A DNA stretch of 64,000 bases from Flavobacteriales bacterium. Lineage in GTDB: Bacteria > Bacteroidota > Bacteroidia > Flavobacteriales_D > Sanyastnellaceae. The translations under genes were made by a program, and so were the position numbers. Below the pieces are notes generated by a model. It did no database searches and was not told the DNA's origin. It saw only the letters and a list, made by a program, of their open reading frames with translations. The stretch is from positions 37,875 to 101,874 of the forward strand of contig PKDZ01000005.1 of NCBI GenBank assembly GCA_002862785.1, in the 5' to 3' direction. Positions 16,214 through 25,525 of this stretch are shown here, piece after piece; the first letter of the stretch is position 1, and every line of letters starts with the position of its first letter.

Positions 16214-18661
16214 ATGCCTGAACAGAATCCCCTGCACCACCTTCTTTCCGATGAGGCCGACGACCAGCTGAGCATTCCCCTGCTGAGTTCGGAGGACGAG
16301 GCCGCGATGGAACGCGAATCCACACCGGAGGACCTGCCCATCTTGCCGCTCCGGAACACGGTTCTGTTTCCGGGCGTGGTCCTCCCCATCAATGTCGGGC
16401 GCGACCAGAGCCTCAAGTTGCTCAAAGAGGCCAACAAGGGAGGACACGACATCGGTGTCATGACCCAACGGGATGGTGAGGTGGAAAATCCAGCCTCCGC
16501 CGACCTCCATGACGTGGGCACCGTGGCCCGCATCGTCAAGATGCTGCGGATGCCGGACGGTTCGAACACGGTCATCATCCAAGGCAAGCGCCGCTGCCGC
16601 ATGGGTGACGTCGTGAGCGAAGAGCCCTACCTGCGGGCCAAAGTCACCCCCTTCCCGGACGCTTCGGAAGATTGGTCGGACACCGAGAAAGAGGCCCTCC
16701 AGCAAAGCCTGCAGGAGATGAGCATGGAGGTGATCCAGCACAGCCCCAACCTTCCGTCGGAGGCGGCCATCGCCATCAAGAACATCGACTCCTTGCGTTT
16801 TCTCGTCCACTTCATCGCCGCCAACATGAACGCGGAGAAGGAGCAGAAACAGGGTCTTCTGGAGGTCGACGGCCTGAAGGAACGGGTCGAAAAGGTGATG
16901 GTGCTCCTCGGCGAGGAACTGCAGGTGCTCGAACTCAAGAACGACATCCAGAGTCGCGTCAAGACCGACATCGAGAAGCAGCAGCGCGAGTTCTTCCTGC
17001 ACCAGCAGATGAAGCAGATCCAAGAGGAGCTCGGGTCCGACCCCCACAAGGAGGACATCGCCGGCAAGAAAGCCCGGGCCGAACTCAAAGATTGGCCCGA
17101 GAAGGTGGCGGAGACCTTTGCCAAGGAAATCGGCAAGCTGGAGCGGATGAACACCCAGAGCGCCGAGTACAGTGTGCAATCCAACTATTTGGATCTCCTG
17201 CTCGACCTGCCTTGGAACATCACCTCGGAAGACAACTTCGACCTCGCCCACGCCCAGGAGATCTTGGATGAGGATCATTATGGGTTGGAGAAGGTCAAGG
17301 AGCGCATCATCGAGCACCTCGCGGTGCTCAAATTGAAGGGCGACATGAAGTCCCCCATCATCTGCCTGTACGGGCCTCCGGGGGTGGGCAAGACGTCACT
17401 CGGCAAGTCCATCGCCAAGGCCTTGGGCCGTGAATACGTTAGGATGTCCCTCGGCGGAATGCGGGATGAAGCCGAAATCCGCGGTCACCGCAAGACTTAC
17501 ATCGGCGCCATGCCCGGTCGGATCATCCAGAACCTGAAGAAATCAGGCGCCTCCAACCCGCTCTTTGTCCTCGACGAAATCGACAAGCTGAGCCGGGACT
17601 TGCATGGCGACCCCTCTTCCGCCATGCTCGAAGTGCTCGATCCGGAGCAGAACAGCGCCTTTTACGACAATTACCTCGAATTGGACTATGACCTCTCCAA
17701 GGTCATGTTCCTCGCCACCTCCAACAGCCTCGCCACCATCCAACCCGCTCTCCGGGACCGCATGGAGATCATCGAGGTCTCCGGCTACACCGTCGAGGAG
17801 AAGGTGCAGATCGCCAAACGTCACCTCATCGGCAAACACGTCGACGAGACCGGCATCACGGCCGTCCAGATCGACATCCCGGATGCCACCCTCGAGAAGA
17901 TTTGCGCGGAGTACACCAACGAAAGTGGCGTCCGCGGGTTGGACAAGCGCATCGCCAAGGTGGTTCGCCATCGGGCCGTGCAGGTTGCCATGGACGTGAA
18001 GCACGAGGTCGCCATCCAACCCGAGGAACTCACCGACATCCTCGGCCCCTCGCACGAGAAGGAGCGCTACGAAGGCAATGATGTGGCCGGGGTGGTCACG
18101 GGCCTCGCCTGGACGCCGGCCGGCGGCGACATCCTGTTCATCGAGACCAGCATCGTCAGGGGAAAAGGCAAACTCACCCTGACGGGCAACCTGGGCGACG
18201 TGATGAAGGAAAGCGCCGTCATCGCCCTGCAATACCTCAAGGCCCACGCGGCGGACCTGGACCTCGACCCAAAGGTGTTTGACACGTACGACGTCCATGT
18301 TCATGTGCCGGCTGGCGCCATCCCGAAGGACGGTCCCTCGGCGGGCATCACCATGCTCACAGCCCTCGCCTCCGTCTTCACGCAGCGAAAGGTGCGGAAG
18401 TTTTTGGCCATGACCGGTGAAATCACCCTTCGCGGTCAGGTCCTGCCGGTCGGCGGCATCAAGGAAAAGCTCTTGGCCGCGCGCCGCGCCGGCATCAAGG
18501 AAATCGTCTTGTGTGAAACCAACCGCAAGCACGTCGAGGACATCCAGGCACGATACCTCAAGGGCCTGCGTTTCCACTACGTGCAGAACATGACCGACGT
18601 GATTGACCGCGCCTTGCTCAAGGAAGTGGTCGACAACCCCCTCAAGGTGACCGCCGAATGA
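16214..18661 (+). CDS. lon: ATP-dependent protease Lon
   Basis: Full-length LonA, 815 aa from ATG 16214. It has the N-terminal substrate-binding LON domain ([19 protein letters not shown]), an AAA+ module with Walker A GPPGVGKT at 387-394 and the FVLDEIDKL Walker B, and the C-terminal protease with catalytic S709 in PKDGPSAG and K752 in [10 protein letters not shown]. It degrades misfolded and regulatory proteins in the cytoplasm. An in-frame GTG at 16196 is a less likely start. Its last bases overlap the porQ-like ATG (ATGA at 18658-18661), so the two are co-translated. Confidence 0.97.
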   Translation: MPEQNPLHHLLSDEADDQLSIPLLSSEDEAAMERESTPEDLPILPLRNTVLFPGVVLPINVGRDQSLKLLKEANKGGHDIGVMTQRDGEVENPASADLHDVGTVARIVKMLRMPDGSNTVIIQGKRRCRMGDVVSEEPYLRAKVTPFPDASEDWSDTEKEALQQSLQEMSMEVIQHSPNLPSEAAIAIKNIDSLRFLVHFIAANMNAEKEQKQGLLEVDGLKERVEKVMVLLGEELQVLELKNDIQSRVKTDIEKQQREFFLHQQMKQIQEELGSDPHKEDIAGKKARAELKDWPEKVAETFAKEIGKLERMNTQSAEYSVQSNYLDLLLDLPWNITSEDNFDLAHAQEILDEDHYGLEKVKERIIEHLAVLKLKGDMKSPIICLYGPPGVGKTSLGKSIAKALGREYVRMSLGGMRDEAEIRGHRKTYIGAMPGRIIQNLKKSGASNPLFVLDEIDKLSRDLHGDPSSAMLEVLDPEQNSAFYDNYLELDYDLSKVMFLATSNSLATIQPALRDRMEIIEVSGYTVEEKVQIAKRHLIGKHVDETGITAVQIDIPDATLEKICAEYTNESGVRGLDKRIAKVVRHRAVQVAMDVKHEVAIQPEELTDILGPSHEKERYEGNDVAGVVTGLAWTPAGGDILFIETSIVRGKGKLTLTGNLGDVMKESAVIALQYLKAHAADLDLDPKVFDTYDVHVHVPAGAIPKDGPSAGITMLTALASVFTQRKVRKFLAMTGEITLRGQVLPVGGIKEKLLAARRAGIKEIVLCETNRKHVEDIQARYLKGLRFHYVQNMTDVIDRALLKEVVDNPLKVTAE

Positions 18662-19695
18662 GGCGCACAGCAGCCTCCGTCCTTGCGATGCTCCTGATGG
18701 TTCTTTCTGGCGGCCTTCTGGCGCAGGATGGTGCATCGAGACCGGGGTTGCTCGACCTGCCCCTGTCCGCACGACTCGCGGGTTCCGCCGAGAGCATGGG
18801 GGCGCCCCTGACCTCTACACTCGGCGATGTCCTGGGCCAGCCCGCCCTGCTCGATTCGACCCATGCAGGACAGCTCCACCTTGGGTACATGGACTTCTTC
18901 TCAGGCGCCGCGCAGGCGGCGGTGCTGTACGCACGACAACCGGAAAAGCGGAAGTGGGTCTGGCACACCGGATTCCGAAACCTGGGCTTCGGCACCTTCA
19001 CCGGCCGTGATCCGGTCGGGGTCGAAACCGGCAGCTTCACAGCCTCCGATGTCGCGTGGGTCAGTGGCGCCGCCCTGCCCCTCGACACCAACCTGACGCT
19101 CGGCACATCCCTCTGGCTGGGTCAAAGCCTTCTGGCGGACCGCCGGTCCAACTTCGCCCAGGTCGAGGTCGGCCTCACTTATCTCCGCCAAAATCGGCAG
19201 CTGAGGCTTGCCGCCCTGTGGCGTCCATGGGGCGGGATGACCAACGTGGGCGGCTCGGGCTCATCGGACCGCTTTGAAGGTGAACTGAGCGTCTCCCTCG
19301 CCAAGGGATTCGAGAATGCCCCCTTCACCTTGCTGGCCACCTACGATGAGATGCAGTCCTGGGATCTCGCTCCCGAGGGACTGTATGACGACACCATCGA
19401 TCCTTTGACCGGGGACACCATTCCCAACGGAACTTGGGCCTTTGGCGACCGTCTGCTGCGCCATCTGGCCATTGGCACCGAGCTCGATCTGGGCAGCGGA
19501 CTCCGCTTCCGCTTCGGCTATCACCACCGCAGGAGACAGGAATTGCGGCTGGCGGCTGCCCCCGGCACGGCCGGATTCGCATGGGGATTGGATTTCACCG
19601 TCAGAAGGTTCCAACTTGCGGTCGCCAGAAACACGTACCACACTGCCGGTGCGTCAACCCACCTGGCCATCCGGACCCGACTCACAGACCGTTGA
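18658..19695 (+). CDS. porQ: PorQ-like type IX secretion-associated outer-membrane protein
   Basis: A 345 aa predicted outer-membrane beta-barrel with signal peptide (cleavage after GGLLAQ). The opening LLDLPLSARLAGSAESMGAPLTSTLGDVLGQPALLDS matches the PorQ/PorV-like pattern (LDLPxSAR, a gene-family hallmark with an LxxPxxL element), and the body alternates barrel strands such as VWHTGFRNLGFGTFTGRD. PorQ works with the type IX secretion system and its cell-surface attachment. Three type IX cargo genes elsewhere in the window fit this. The gene overlaps lon and is followed four bases later by cmk. The family call rests on pattern and context, so the symbol is moderately sure. Confidence 0.72.
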   Translation: MRRTAASVLAMLLMVLSGGLLAQDGASRPGLLDLPLSARLAGSAESMGAPLTSTLGDVLGQPALLDSTHAGQLHLGYMDFFSGAAQAAVLYARQPEKRKWVWHTGFRNLGFGTFTGRDPVGVETGSFTASDVAWVSGAALPLDTNLTLGTSLWLGQSLLADRRSNFAQVEVGLTYLRQNRQLRLAALWRPWGGMTNVGGSGSSDRFEGELSVSLAKGFENAPFTLLATYDEMQSWDLAPEGLYDDTIDPLTGDTIPNGTWAFGDRLLRHLAIGTELDLGSGLRFRFGYHHRRRQELRLAAAPGTAGFAWGLDFTVRRFQLAVARNTYHTAGASTHLAIRTRLTDR

Positions 19696-19699
19696 CCCC

Positions 19700-20392
19700 A
19701 TGACCCGAATCCGCATCGCCATCGACGGACTGAGCGCCTCCGGAAAAAGCACCCTGGCACAGGGGCTCGCCAAGGCGTTGAACTACCTCTACATCGACTC
19801 CGGCGCCATGTATCGTGCCGTGGCGCTGTTCGCCTTGCGGGAGAAGCTGGTCGACCGGGAGGGTCGCCTCGACGAGGCCGGTCTGGTCGCCTCCTTGGAC
19901 CGCGTGTTCCTGACGTTTCGATTCAACCCCGCGAGTGGCCGGGGAGAAATCTGCCTCAATGGACGAAATGTGGAGAAGGAAATCCGGACGCATGAAGTGT
20001 CCCGTTGCGTGAGCCTCATCGCCAAGGTGGGGGCCGTCCGGGACAAATTGGTCAAATCCCAGCAGCAGATGGCCGCGGCCGGCGGGGTCGTCATGGATGG
20101 TCGCGACATCGGAACTGTCGTGTTGCCCGACGCCGAAGTCAAGTTCTTCATGACCGCCAGTGCCGAGGCCCGGGCGGGTCGTCGTTATGCCGAACTGTTG
20201 AGGCGCGGCCGCACGGTTTCGCTCGAGGACGTCCGCGCGAACTTGGCGGAACGGGACCACATCGACAGCACCCGTGAGCAAGGGCCGCTCAAGCAAGCCG
20301 AGGATGCCGTGGTCATCGACAACAGCGACCTGTCCATCGAACAGCAGTTCGAGCACATGATGTCCCTCGTCCAGGAGCGTCTGAATGGGTAA
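19700..20392 (+). CDS. cmk: Cytidylate kinase
   Basis: Phosphorylates CMP and dCMP to the diphosphates, 230 aa. P-loop GLSASGKSTLAQGLAKAL lies near residues 10-27, YIDSGAMYRA follows, and VVMDGRDIGTVVLPDAEVKFFMTASAEARAGRRY is the typical NMP/lid region. The start ATG 19700 is four bases after the porQ-like stop. The end overlaps the start of the GH3/beta-lactamase fusion by eight bases, so lon, porQ-like, cmk and the fusion form one continuous cotranscribed group. Confidence 0.96.
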   Translation: MTRIRIAIDGLSASGKSTLAQGLAKALNYLYIDSGAMYRAVALFALREKLVDREGRLDEAGLVASLDRVFLTFRFNPASGRGEICLNGRNVEKEIRTHEVSRCVSLIAKVGAVRDKLVKSQQQMAAAGGVVMDGRDIGTVVLPDAEVKFFMTASAEARAGRRYAELLRRGRTVSLEDVRANLAERDHIDSTREQGPLKQAEDAVVIDNSDLSIEQQFEHMMSLVQERLNG

Positions 20393-23360
20393 GGCCATTC
20401 GCCCCTTGATTCTGTCGCTGATCGGGCTCTGGTTTGCTGGCTGCCTCGCAACCAGCGCACCGCCAACCGCTCTCGAGCCCATCCGCCCGGCCTTCCTCGC
20501 AGGAGACACCGCGTTGGCCCGTGCCCAACTCGATAGCCTGTCGATGGAGGAGCGCATCGCCCAGCTGATGATGGTGCCTCTCTACTCCAAGCCCGGAGAA
20601 CCGGAAAGTGCAGCCTCCGTGGCCACCCTCATCACCGAACTCGGGGTCGGCGGCGTGATCGCGATGCAAGGGAACAAGGCCAACACGGCCCGAAACCTGC
20701 ACCATCTGGACAGCCTGGCCCGACAGAGAAGCGGCGTCGGCCTCCTCACCGCGATGGATGCAGAATGGGGTTCCGGCATGCGGTTGCCCGACGGCATCCG
20801 GTTCCCCAAGGCCATGGCCCTCGGTGCCATTGAAGATGTCGACCTCATCCGCCAAGCTGGCCGGGTGGCGGGATATGAATTGCGGGCGCTCGGTGTGGAC
20901 ATGGACTTCGCCCCGGTGGTGGATGTGAACAGCAATCCGGACAACCCCGTCATCGGCAATCGGTCTTTCGGCTCTGATCCCGATGCGGTGGGCACACGCG
21001 GCTTGGCCTGGGCCGAAGGACTCCGTGCCGCCGGGGTCATGGCGTGCGCCAAGCATTTTCCTGGACACGGCGATGCGGACCTGGATTCCCACTTGGCCCT
21101 GCCCCGCATCCTGTCGGACAGCGCCACGTTGTCTCAAATCGAACTCCCCCCCTTCCGCCATCTCATCCACGGGGGCGTCGAAGGGGTGATGACCGCCCAC
21201 CTCGAGGTCCCGGCCCTCGACAGTGTGACCGGGCTTCCCACCTCGCTGTCCCCTCTCGTCATCGGCAACCTGTTGCTCGATTCCCTCGGATTCGAAGGTC
21301 TCGTGTTCACCGACGCCCTCACCATGGCGGGGGTGGCGGAACCGGTCCCACCGGGCACCCGCGAAATCGAGGCGCTGCGGGCCGGCAATGACATCCTGCT
21401 GTTCCCCTCCTCTCCCGCCTTGGTCGTCGACAGCATCATGGCCGCCCTGTCCTCGGGACGGCTCGACACAGCCCGGGTGGAGGAAGCCTGCCTCAAGGTC
21501 CTGCTCGCCAAGCAGTGGGGCGAGAGTACTGTGCCCCTGCTGGGCCAGCTCCACCTCGCCACCCTGCAGCGCACGCTCCGTGAACACATGTTGACCCGCC
21601 TCGGGCCGGTCCACACCAGTCGATCCGACGCGGATGTCGTGCTCGTGATCGTAGGCAACCGGGGAGAAGCCCTTGAAGACCGGTTGCGGCTGGCTGTGCC
21701 GGACCTGGAGGTCATCCGTCAAGGCAAGGGCGCCCTCACCCCCATCGACGTCGCAGGCCTGGTCCGTCGCGTGGACGGAGCCGACCGCATCCTTCTCGCC
21801 TTCCTCGACGAAAGCAACCGGCCCTCGCGGCGTTTCGGAATTCCCTCGGGCGGGGAATCCTTGGTGAACGGCCTGGCCGGACTCGGTGCGGATCTGGACA
21901 TCGCCCTCTTCACGAGTCCCTATGCCCTCCAGCACCTTCCCGCCGTGGACGGTGCGGGTTGGCTCATCGCGTTCCACGAGGATGACATGACCCAGGAAGC
22001 TGCCGGCGCCGCGTGGTGCCTGGAGGGGGCGGCCCTTGGTCGATTGCCCGTGGATGTGGACTCGTGGACGGCCGGCATGGGCCTCCCGACCCCCGCGCGA
22101 CGCCTTCCCCACGCCTCGGCTTCGGCAGGCTCTAAGATGGGCGAGCGTCTCGACAGCTTGGCCAACGAGGCCATTGGCATGGAGGCCACGCCAGGCCTTC
22201 GGCTTCTCGTGGTTCAAGGAGACTCCATTCGATACGACCGTGCACTCGGCACCCTGGGCGATTCGGCGGCCAGCCCAGTGACCCGGGAGACCCTGTACGA
22301 TCTGGCCTCCATCACAAAGGTGGCCACGTCCACCCTGCTCACCATGATGACCGTGGAGCGCGGGATGCTCGACCTCGACGCTCCGCTGTCCACCCTCCTC
22401 CCCGACCGGGAAGGCATCGTCCTCGACGAGGAATTGGGGCGCCGGACCCTGCGTGATCTCCTCGCCCACCGTTCAGGGATGCCGGCGTGGATCCCGTTCT
22501 ACCTCGACCTCGTCGCCCATGACGATACGACGGCCTCCGCCCTGACCGATACGGTCCAATCCGGCTGGATGGAAGTTCGTCCTGGTCGGTGGATGGACCC
22601 CTCCTGGTGCGACACCATCCACCACCGCATCCGGACCACCACTCCCCGCGAGCCTGGACGATATCGGTACAGCGATCTCGGCTACTACCTGCTCCAGGAA
22701 GTGCTCGAATCCCTCTGGAATGCTCCACTTGACCGGCTGGCCGACAGCCTCATCCACGCTCCGCTCGGATTGCAGCGCATGGGGCACCGACCGCTGGAGT
22801 GGAGTCACCGGGCCGATCTCGCCCCTACCGAACTCGACACCCTTTTCCGCCAAGACTGGATTCGGGGCTCGGTGCACGATCCCGGAGCGGCCATGATGGG
22901 CGGTGTCGCCGGGCATGCTGGTCTGTTCTCGGATGCCCATGACCTCGCGGTCCTCCTCGAGGCGATGCGACGTGGTGGGGAATGGAATGGAGTCCGCCTC
23001 GTCCGTCCTGAAACGGTGCAGGACTTCACTGCGCGGGCTTTTCCCGAGGAGGACAACCGGCGCGCCATCGGCTGGGACAAGCCCGGACTCGAAGAGGACA
23101 GCGGCGCCAGCGGCAACGCCGGAAGCTGGTCGAGCTTCGGACACAGTGGGTTCACCGGTACATTGGCTTGGACCGATCCCGAGGGTGGTTGGACTGCCAT
23201 CTTCCTCAGCAACCGGATTTGTCCAGATGCCGAGAACCGCACCCTGATTGACGAGGACATCCGCACCAAGGCCCTCTGGATCATCGAAGAGGAACTCGGC
23301 CTCCCCCATCGCTTTGACCCTCCTGCACCCGCCGACCCGGGGAGCGTTTCCCCGCGTTAA
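20385..23360 (+). CDS. Lipoprotein fusion of GH3 beta-N-acetylhexosaminidase and class C beta-lactamase-like hydrolase
   Basis: A 991 aa protein with lipoprotein signal (FAGC, C20). Residues 40-385 are a glycoside hydrolase family 3 NagZ-like domain with KHFPGHGDADLDSH beginning at K223 and the catalytic Asp in FTDALTMAG (D310). About residues 400-560 form an extra domain. The C-terminal 370 residues are a serine hydrolase of the beta-lactamase/transpeptidase-like fold: SITK (S642, K645), a YSDLG element in place of YxN, and GHSGFTG as the HSG third motif. It probably trims muropeptide or peptidoglycan sugars at the periplasmic face. Such fusions occur in other Bacteroidota. It ends just before bshA. 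Confidence 0.9.
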   Translation: MGKAIRPLILSLIGLWFAGCLATSAPPTALEPIRPAFLAGDTALARAQLDSLSMEERIAQLMMVPLYSKPGEPESAASVATLITELGVGGVIAMQGNKANTARNLHHLDSLARQRSGVGLLTAMDAEWGSGMRLPDGIRFPKAMALGAIEDVDLIRQAGRVAGYELRALGVDMDFAPVVDVNSNPDNPVIGNRSFGSDPDAVGTRGLAWAEGLRAAGVMACAKHFPGHGDADLDSHLALPRILSDSATLSQIELPPFRHLIHGGVEGVMTAHLEVPALDSVTGLPTSLSPLVIGNLLLDSLGFEGLVFTDALTMAGVAEPVPPGTREIEALRAGNDILLFPSSPALVVDSIMAALSSGRLDTARVEEACLKVLLAKQWGESTVPLLGQLHLATLQRTLREHMLTRLGPVHTSRSDADVVLVIVGNRGEALEDRLRLAVPDLEVIRQGKGALTPIDVAGLVRRVDGADRILLAFLDESNRPSRRFGIPSGGESLVNGLAGLGADLDIALFTSPYALQHLPAVDGAGWLIAFHEDDMTQEAAGAAWCLEGAALGRLPVDVDSWTAGMGLPTPARRLPHASASAGSKMGERLDSLANEAIGMEATPGLRLLVVQGDSIRYDRALGTLGDSAASPVTRETLYDLASITKVATSTLLTMMTVERGMLDLDAPLSTLLPDREGIVLDEELGRRTLRDLLAHRSGMPAWIPFYLDLVAHDDTTASALTDTVQSGWMEVRPGRWMDPSWCDTIHHRIRTTTPREPGRYRYSDLGYYLLQEVLESLWNAPLDRLADSLIHAPLGLQRMGHRPLEWSHRADLAPTELDTLFRQDWIRGSVHDPGAAMMGGVAGHAGLFSDAHDLAVLLEAMRRGGEWNGVRLVRPETVQDFTARAFPEEDNRRAIGWDKPGLEEDSGASGNAGSWSSFGHSGFTGTLAWTDPEGGWTAIFLSNRICPDAENRTLIDEDIRTKALWIIEEELGLPHRFDPPAPADPGSVSPR

Positions 23361-23365
23361 CTTCG
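23358..23365 (+). promoter_or_regulatory. -7-like box TAACTTCG, 4 nt before bshA start
   Basis: TAACTTCG, whose first three bases are the stop codon of the preceding fusion gene, ends four bases before the bshA ATG (spacer TCCC). It suggests a private, nearly leaderless bshA promoter. Confidence 0.4.
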
Positions 23366-23369
23366 TCCC

Positions 23370-24503
23370 ATGCGCGTAGGAATGGTGTGTTACCCCACCT
23401 TCGGGGGAAGCGGCGTGGTCGCCACTGAGCTCGGCAAGGCCCTCGCAGCGCAGGGCCACGAGGTGCATTTCATCACCTATGATCAGCCGGTCCGGCTCGG
23501 GAGCTTCCGACCCAATGTCTACTACCACGAGGTTCGCATCTCGAAGTATCCCCTCTTCGACTACCCGCCTTACGAACTCGTGCTCGCCTCCAAGATGGTC
23601 GAGGTGGCCCGCCAGCAGAAGCTCGACCTGCTCCACGTGCACTATGCGATTCCCCACGCATCGAGCGCCTACACGGCCAAGCAGATTTTGAAGGACGGAG
23701 GCATCCACCTGCCGGTCATCACGACCCTGCACGGCACGGACATCACCCTGCTGGGAAAGGACCCCAGCTTCGAGCCGGTCATCAGCTTTGCCATCAACCA
23801 GAGCGACGCGGTGACGGCGGTGAGCTCCAGCCTGCAAAGCGACACTTACAAGCTTTTCGGCATCAACCGCGACATCGAGGTCATCCCGAACTTCATCTGT
23901 CCAAGCCATTTTGCCGACCTCGGCTCGGAGCATGCCCGTTCCGATTTCGCCGCAGAAGGAGAATCCTTGGTCTGTCATGTCTCCAACTTCCGCTCGGTCA
24001 AACGGGTGGAGGATGTCGTCCGGGCCTTCGCTCTGCTCGTGGCGCAACGACCCGCCCGGCTTCTGATGGTGGGCGATGGTCCCGACCGACCGGCCGCCGA
24101 AAGGCTGGCCCGCGAACTCGGCGTCGCAGACCGTGTCACCTTCCTCGGCAAGCTCAAGAATCCCCTCGAGGCCCTCGCCCTCGCCGACCTGTTCCTCCTG
24201 CCTTCCGAGAGCGAGAGCTTCGGTCTGGCTGCCTTGGAAGCCATGGCCTGCGGCGTGCCTGTCGTGGCGACGGAAGCCGGTGGACTCCCCGAGGTAATCC
24301 GACACGGGGTGAGTGGCATGTTGGCCCCGGTTGGAGACGTGGAACGCATGGCGGACCACGCGGCCTTCCTGCTCGCTCCCGAGAACCACGACCAGTTCCG
24401 GAAACAGGCGCTGGAACGGGCCTCCTCCTTCCACATCGACGCCGTCCTGCCCCTCTACCTCACCGCCTACGAGCGAATTCTGACCCCGCACCCCACCACC
24501 TGA
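23370..24503 (+). CDS. bshA: N-acetyl-alpha-D-glucosaminyl L-malate synthase
   Basis: First enzyme of bacillithiol synthesis, joining UDP-GlcNAc and L-malate. The 377 aa GT4 glycosyltransferase begins with the BshA hallmark MRVGMVCYPTFGGSGVVATELG and has HVHYAIPHASSAY, TTLHGTDITLLGKDPS and the C-terminal ESESFGLAALEAMACGVPVVATEAGG sugar-nucleotide motif. The bacillithiol cysteine-adding enzyme bshC is 31 kb away in the window; the deacetylase bshB is not seen. The stop overlaps the next ATG by one base (TGATG). Confidence 0.95.
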   Translation: MRVGMVCYPTFGGSGVVATELGKALAAQGHEVHFITYDQPVRLGSFRPNVYYHEVRISKYPLFDYPPYELVLASKMVEVARQQKLDLLHVHYAIPHASSAYTAKQILKDGGIHLPVITTLHGTDITLLGKDPSFEPVISFAINQSDAVTAVSSSLQSDTYKLFGINRDIEVIPNFICPSHFADLGSEHARSDFAAEGESLVCHVSNFRSVKRVEDVVRAFALLVAQRPARLLMVGDGPDRPAAERLARELGVADRVTFLGKLKNPLEALALADLFLLPSESESFGLAALEAMACGVPVVATEAGGLPEVIRHGVSGMLAPVGDVERMADHAAFLLAPENHDQFRKQALERASSFHIDAVLPLYLTAYERILTPHPTT

Positions 24504-25084
24504 TGGGCACGAACACTCGACGCAAGGACGGCCGCATCGGCGACCGCATCACCTTTGACCACAGCGAGGACGCCTTGCGCGTCGACATCCGCCAACACAT
24601 TCCCGCGGCCCAAATGTCCCTGTTGTCCATTTGGATGGTGGCCTGGTGTGCGCTTGAAGCGGCCGTGGTGTACTTCTGGTCCCAGGACCCCAACGAGGGC
24701 AACGCGTGGCTCGGATACGCCATCTACAGTGCGTTCTGGGGCTTCTTCGCCTTCCGCATCGGCAAGGTCTTGCTGTGGCGGATGCGGGGACACGAGGTGC
24801 TCGTCATCGACCGCAAGGGCTTGAGCATCGCCATGGCCTTCGGAGAGCGGGGGCTTCCGGATTTCTTTGCCCACGGCACCTACTCCCTGCCGAAGAGAGT
24901 CAAGGAGAATCCACAACAGATTTTGCGGACGTTCGAAAACGCGTTCTGGTCGCTGGGCGGAGAGACCCTGCAGTTCTCCAGTGGAAAGCGGACAATGGTG
25001 CTGGGCAAACAACTGAGCGACCGCGACGCGGACACCCTGCTCAAGATGGTGCAATCGGCCATCCGGCGGTTGTCCGTCGATTGA
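24503..25084 (+). CDS. Hypothetical membrane protein coupled to bshA
   Basis: A 193 aa protein. Two transmembrane segments fall at about residues 38-59 (LLSIWMVAWCALEAAVVYFW) and 69-91 (WLGYAIYSAFWGFFAFRIGK), followed by a soluble C-terminal domain of about 100 residues with a PH-like strand pattern (HEVLVIDRKGLSIAMAFGERGLP). I do not recognise a named family. Translational coupling to bshA by TGATG suggests joint expression, not a shared function. Confidence 0.75.
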   Translation: MGTNTRRKDGRIGDRITFDHSEDALRVDIRQHIPAAQMSLLSIWMVAWCALEAAVVYFWSQDPNEGNAWLGYAIYSAFWGFFAFRIGKVLLWRMRGHEVLVIDRKGLSIAMAFGERGLPDFFAHGTYSLPKRVKENPQQILRTFENAFWSLGGETLQFSSGKRTMVLGKQLSDRDADTLLKMVQSAIRRLSVD

Positions 25085-25100
25085 CTTCGGCCCCGGAAAT

Positions 25101-25517
25101 TTACCCCTTCAGAGCGCGGATGGCGGCCGCGTATCCCTCCAGTCCCAGACCACAGATGACGCCTTTGCACACAGGGCTCAACAGGCTGGTGTGCCGGAAT
25201 TCCTCTCGGGCGTGGACATTGGTGATGTGGACTTCCATCACGGGTGCAGTGATGGCGGCGACCGCATCCCGCAGGGCCACTGAGGTATGGGTATAGCCCC
25301 CAGCGTTTAAGACGATGCCATCCGAGGCGAAGCCGATGTCGTGCAGGTGGTTGATGAGCTCCCCCTCCACATTGGACTGAAAATGATGCAGCTCCAATTC
25401 CGGGAAGGTGGTGCGAAGGGTCTCGATGTAGGACTCGAAAGACGCGTGCCCATACTTCTCGGGCTCCCGCTGGCCGAGCAGATTCAGATTGGGTCCGTTG
25501 ACGATGTGCAGGGCCAT
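25101..25517 (-). CDS. aroQ: 3-dehydroquinate dehydratase, type II
   Basis: Catalyses the trans-dehydration of 3-dehydroquinate in the shikimate pathway. The 138 aa product has NGPNLNLLGQREPEKYG with catalytic R17 and Y22, the LNAGGYTHTS loop and VHITNVHAREEFRH with the substrate-binding residues. ATG 25517 is preferred to an in-frame TTG at 25529. It lies nine bases beyond the cotransporter stop on the same strand and ends 17 bases from the hypothetical membrane protein on the opposite strand. Confidence 0.95.
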   Translation of the reverse strand: MALHIVNGPNLNLLGQREPEKYGHASFESYIETLRTTFPELELHHFQSNVEGELINHLHDIGFASDGIVLNAGGYTHTSVALRDAVAAITAPVMEVHITNVHAREEFRHTSLLSPVCKGVICGLGLEGYAAAIRALKG

Positions 25518-25525
25518 GGTGCGAT

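Noticed and set aside
20313-22469. A 718-codon minus-strand open frame
   Set aside because: It is antisense to the GH3/beta-lactamase fusion and cmk, both of which have readable catalytic motifs on the plus strand.
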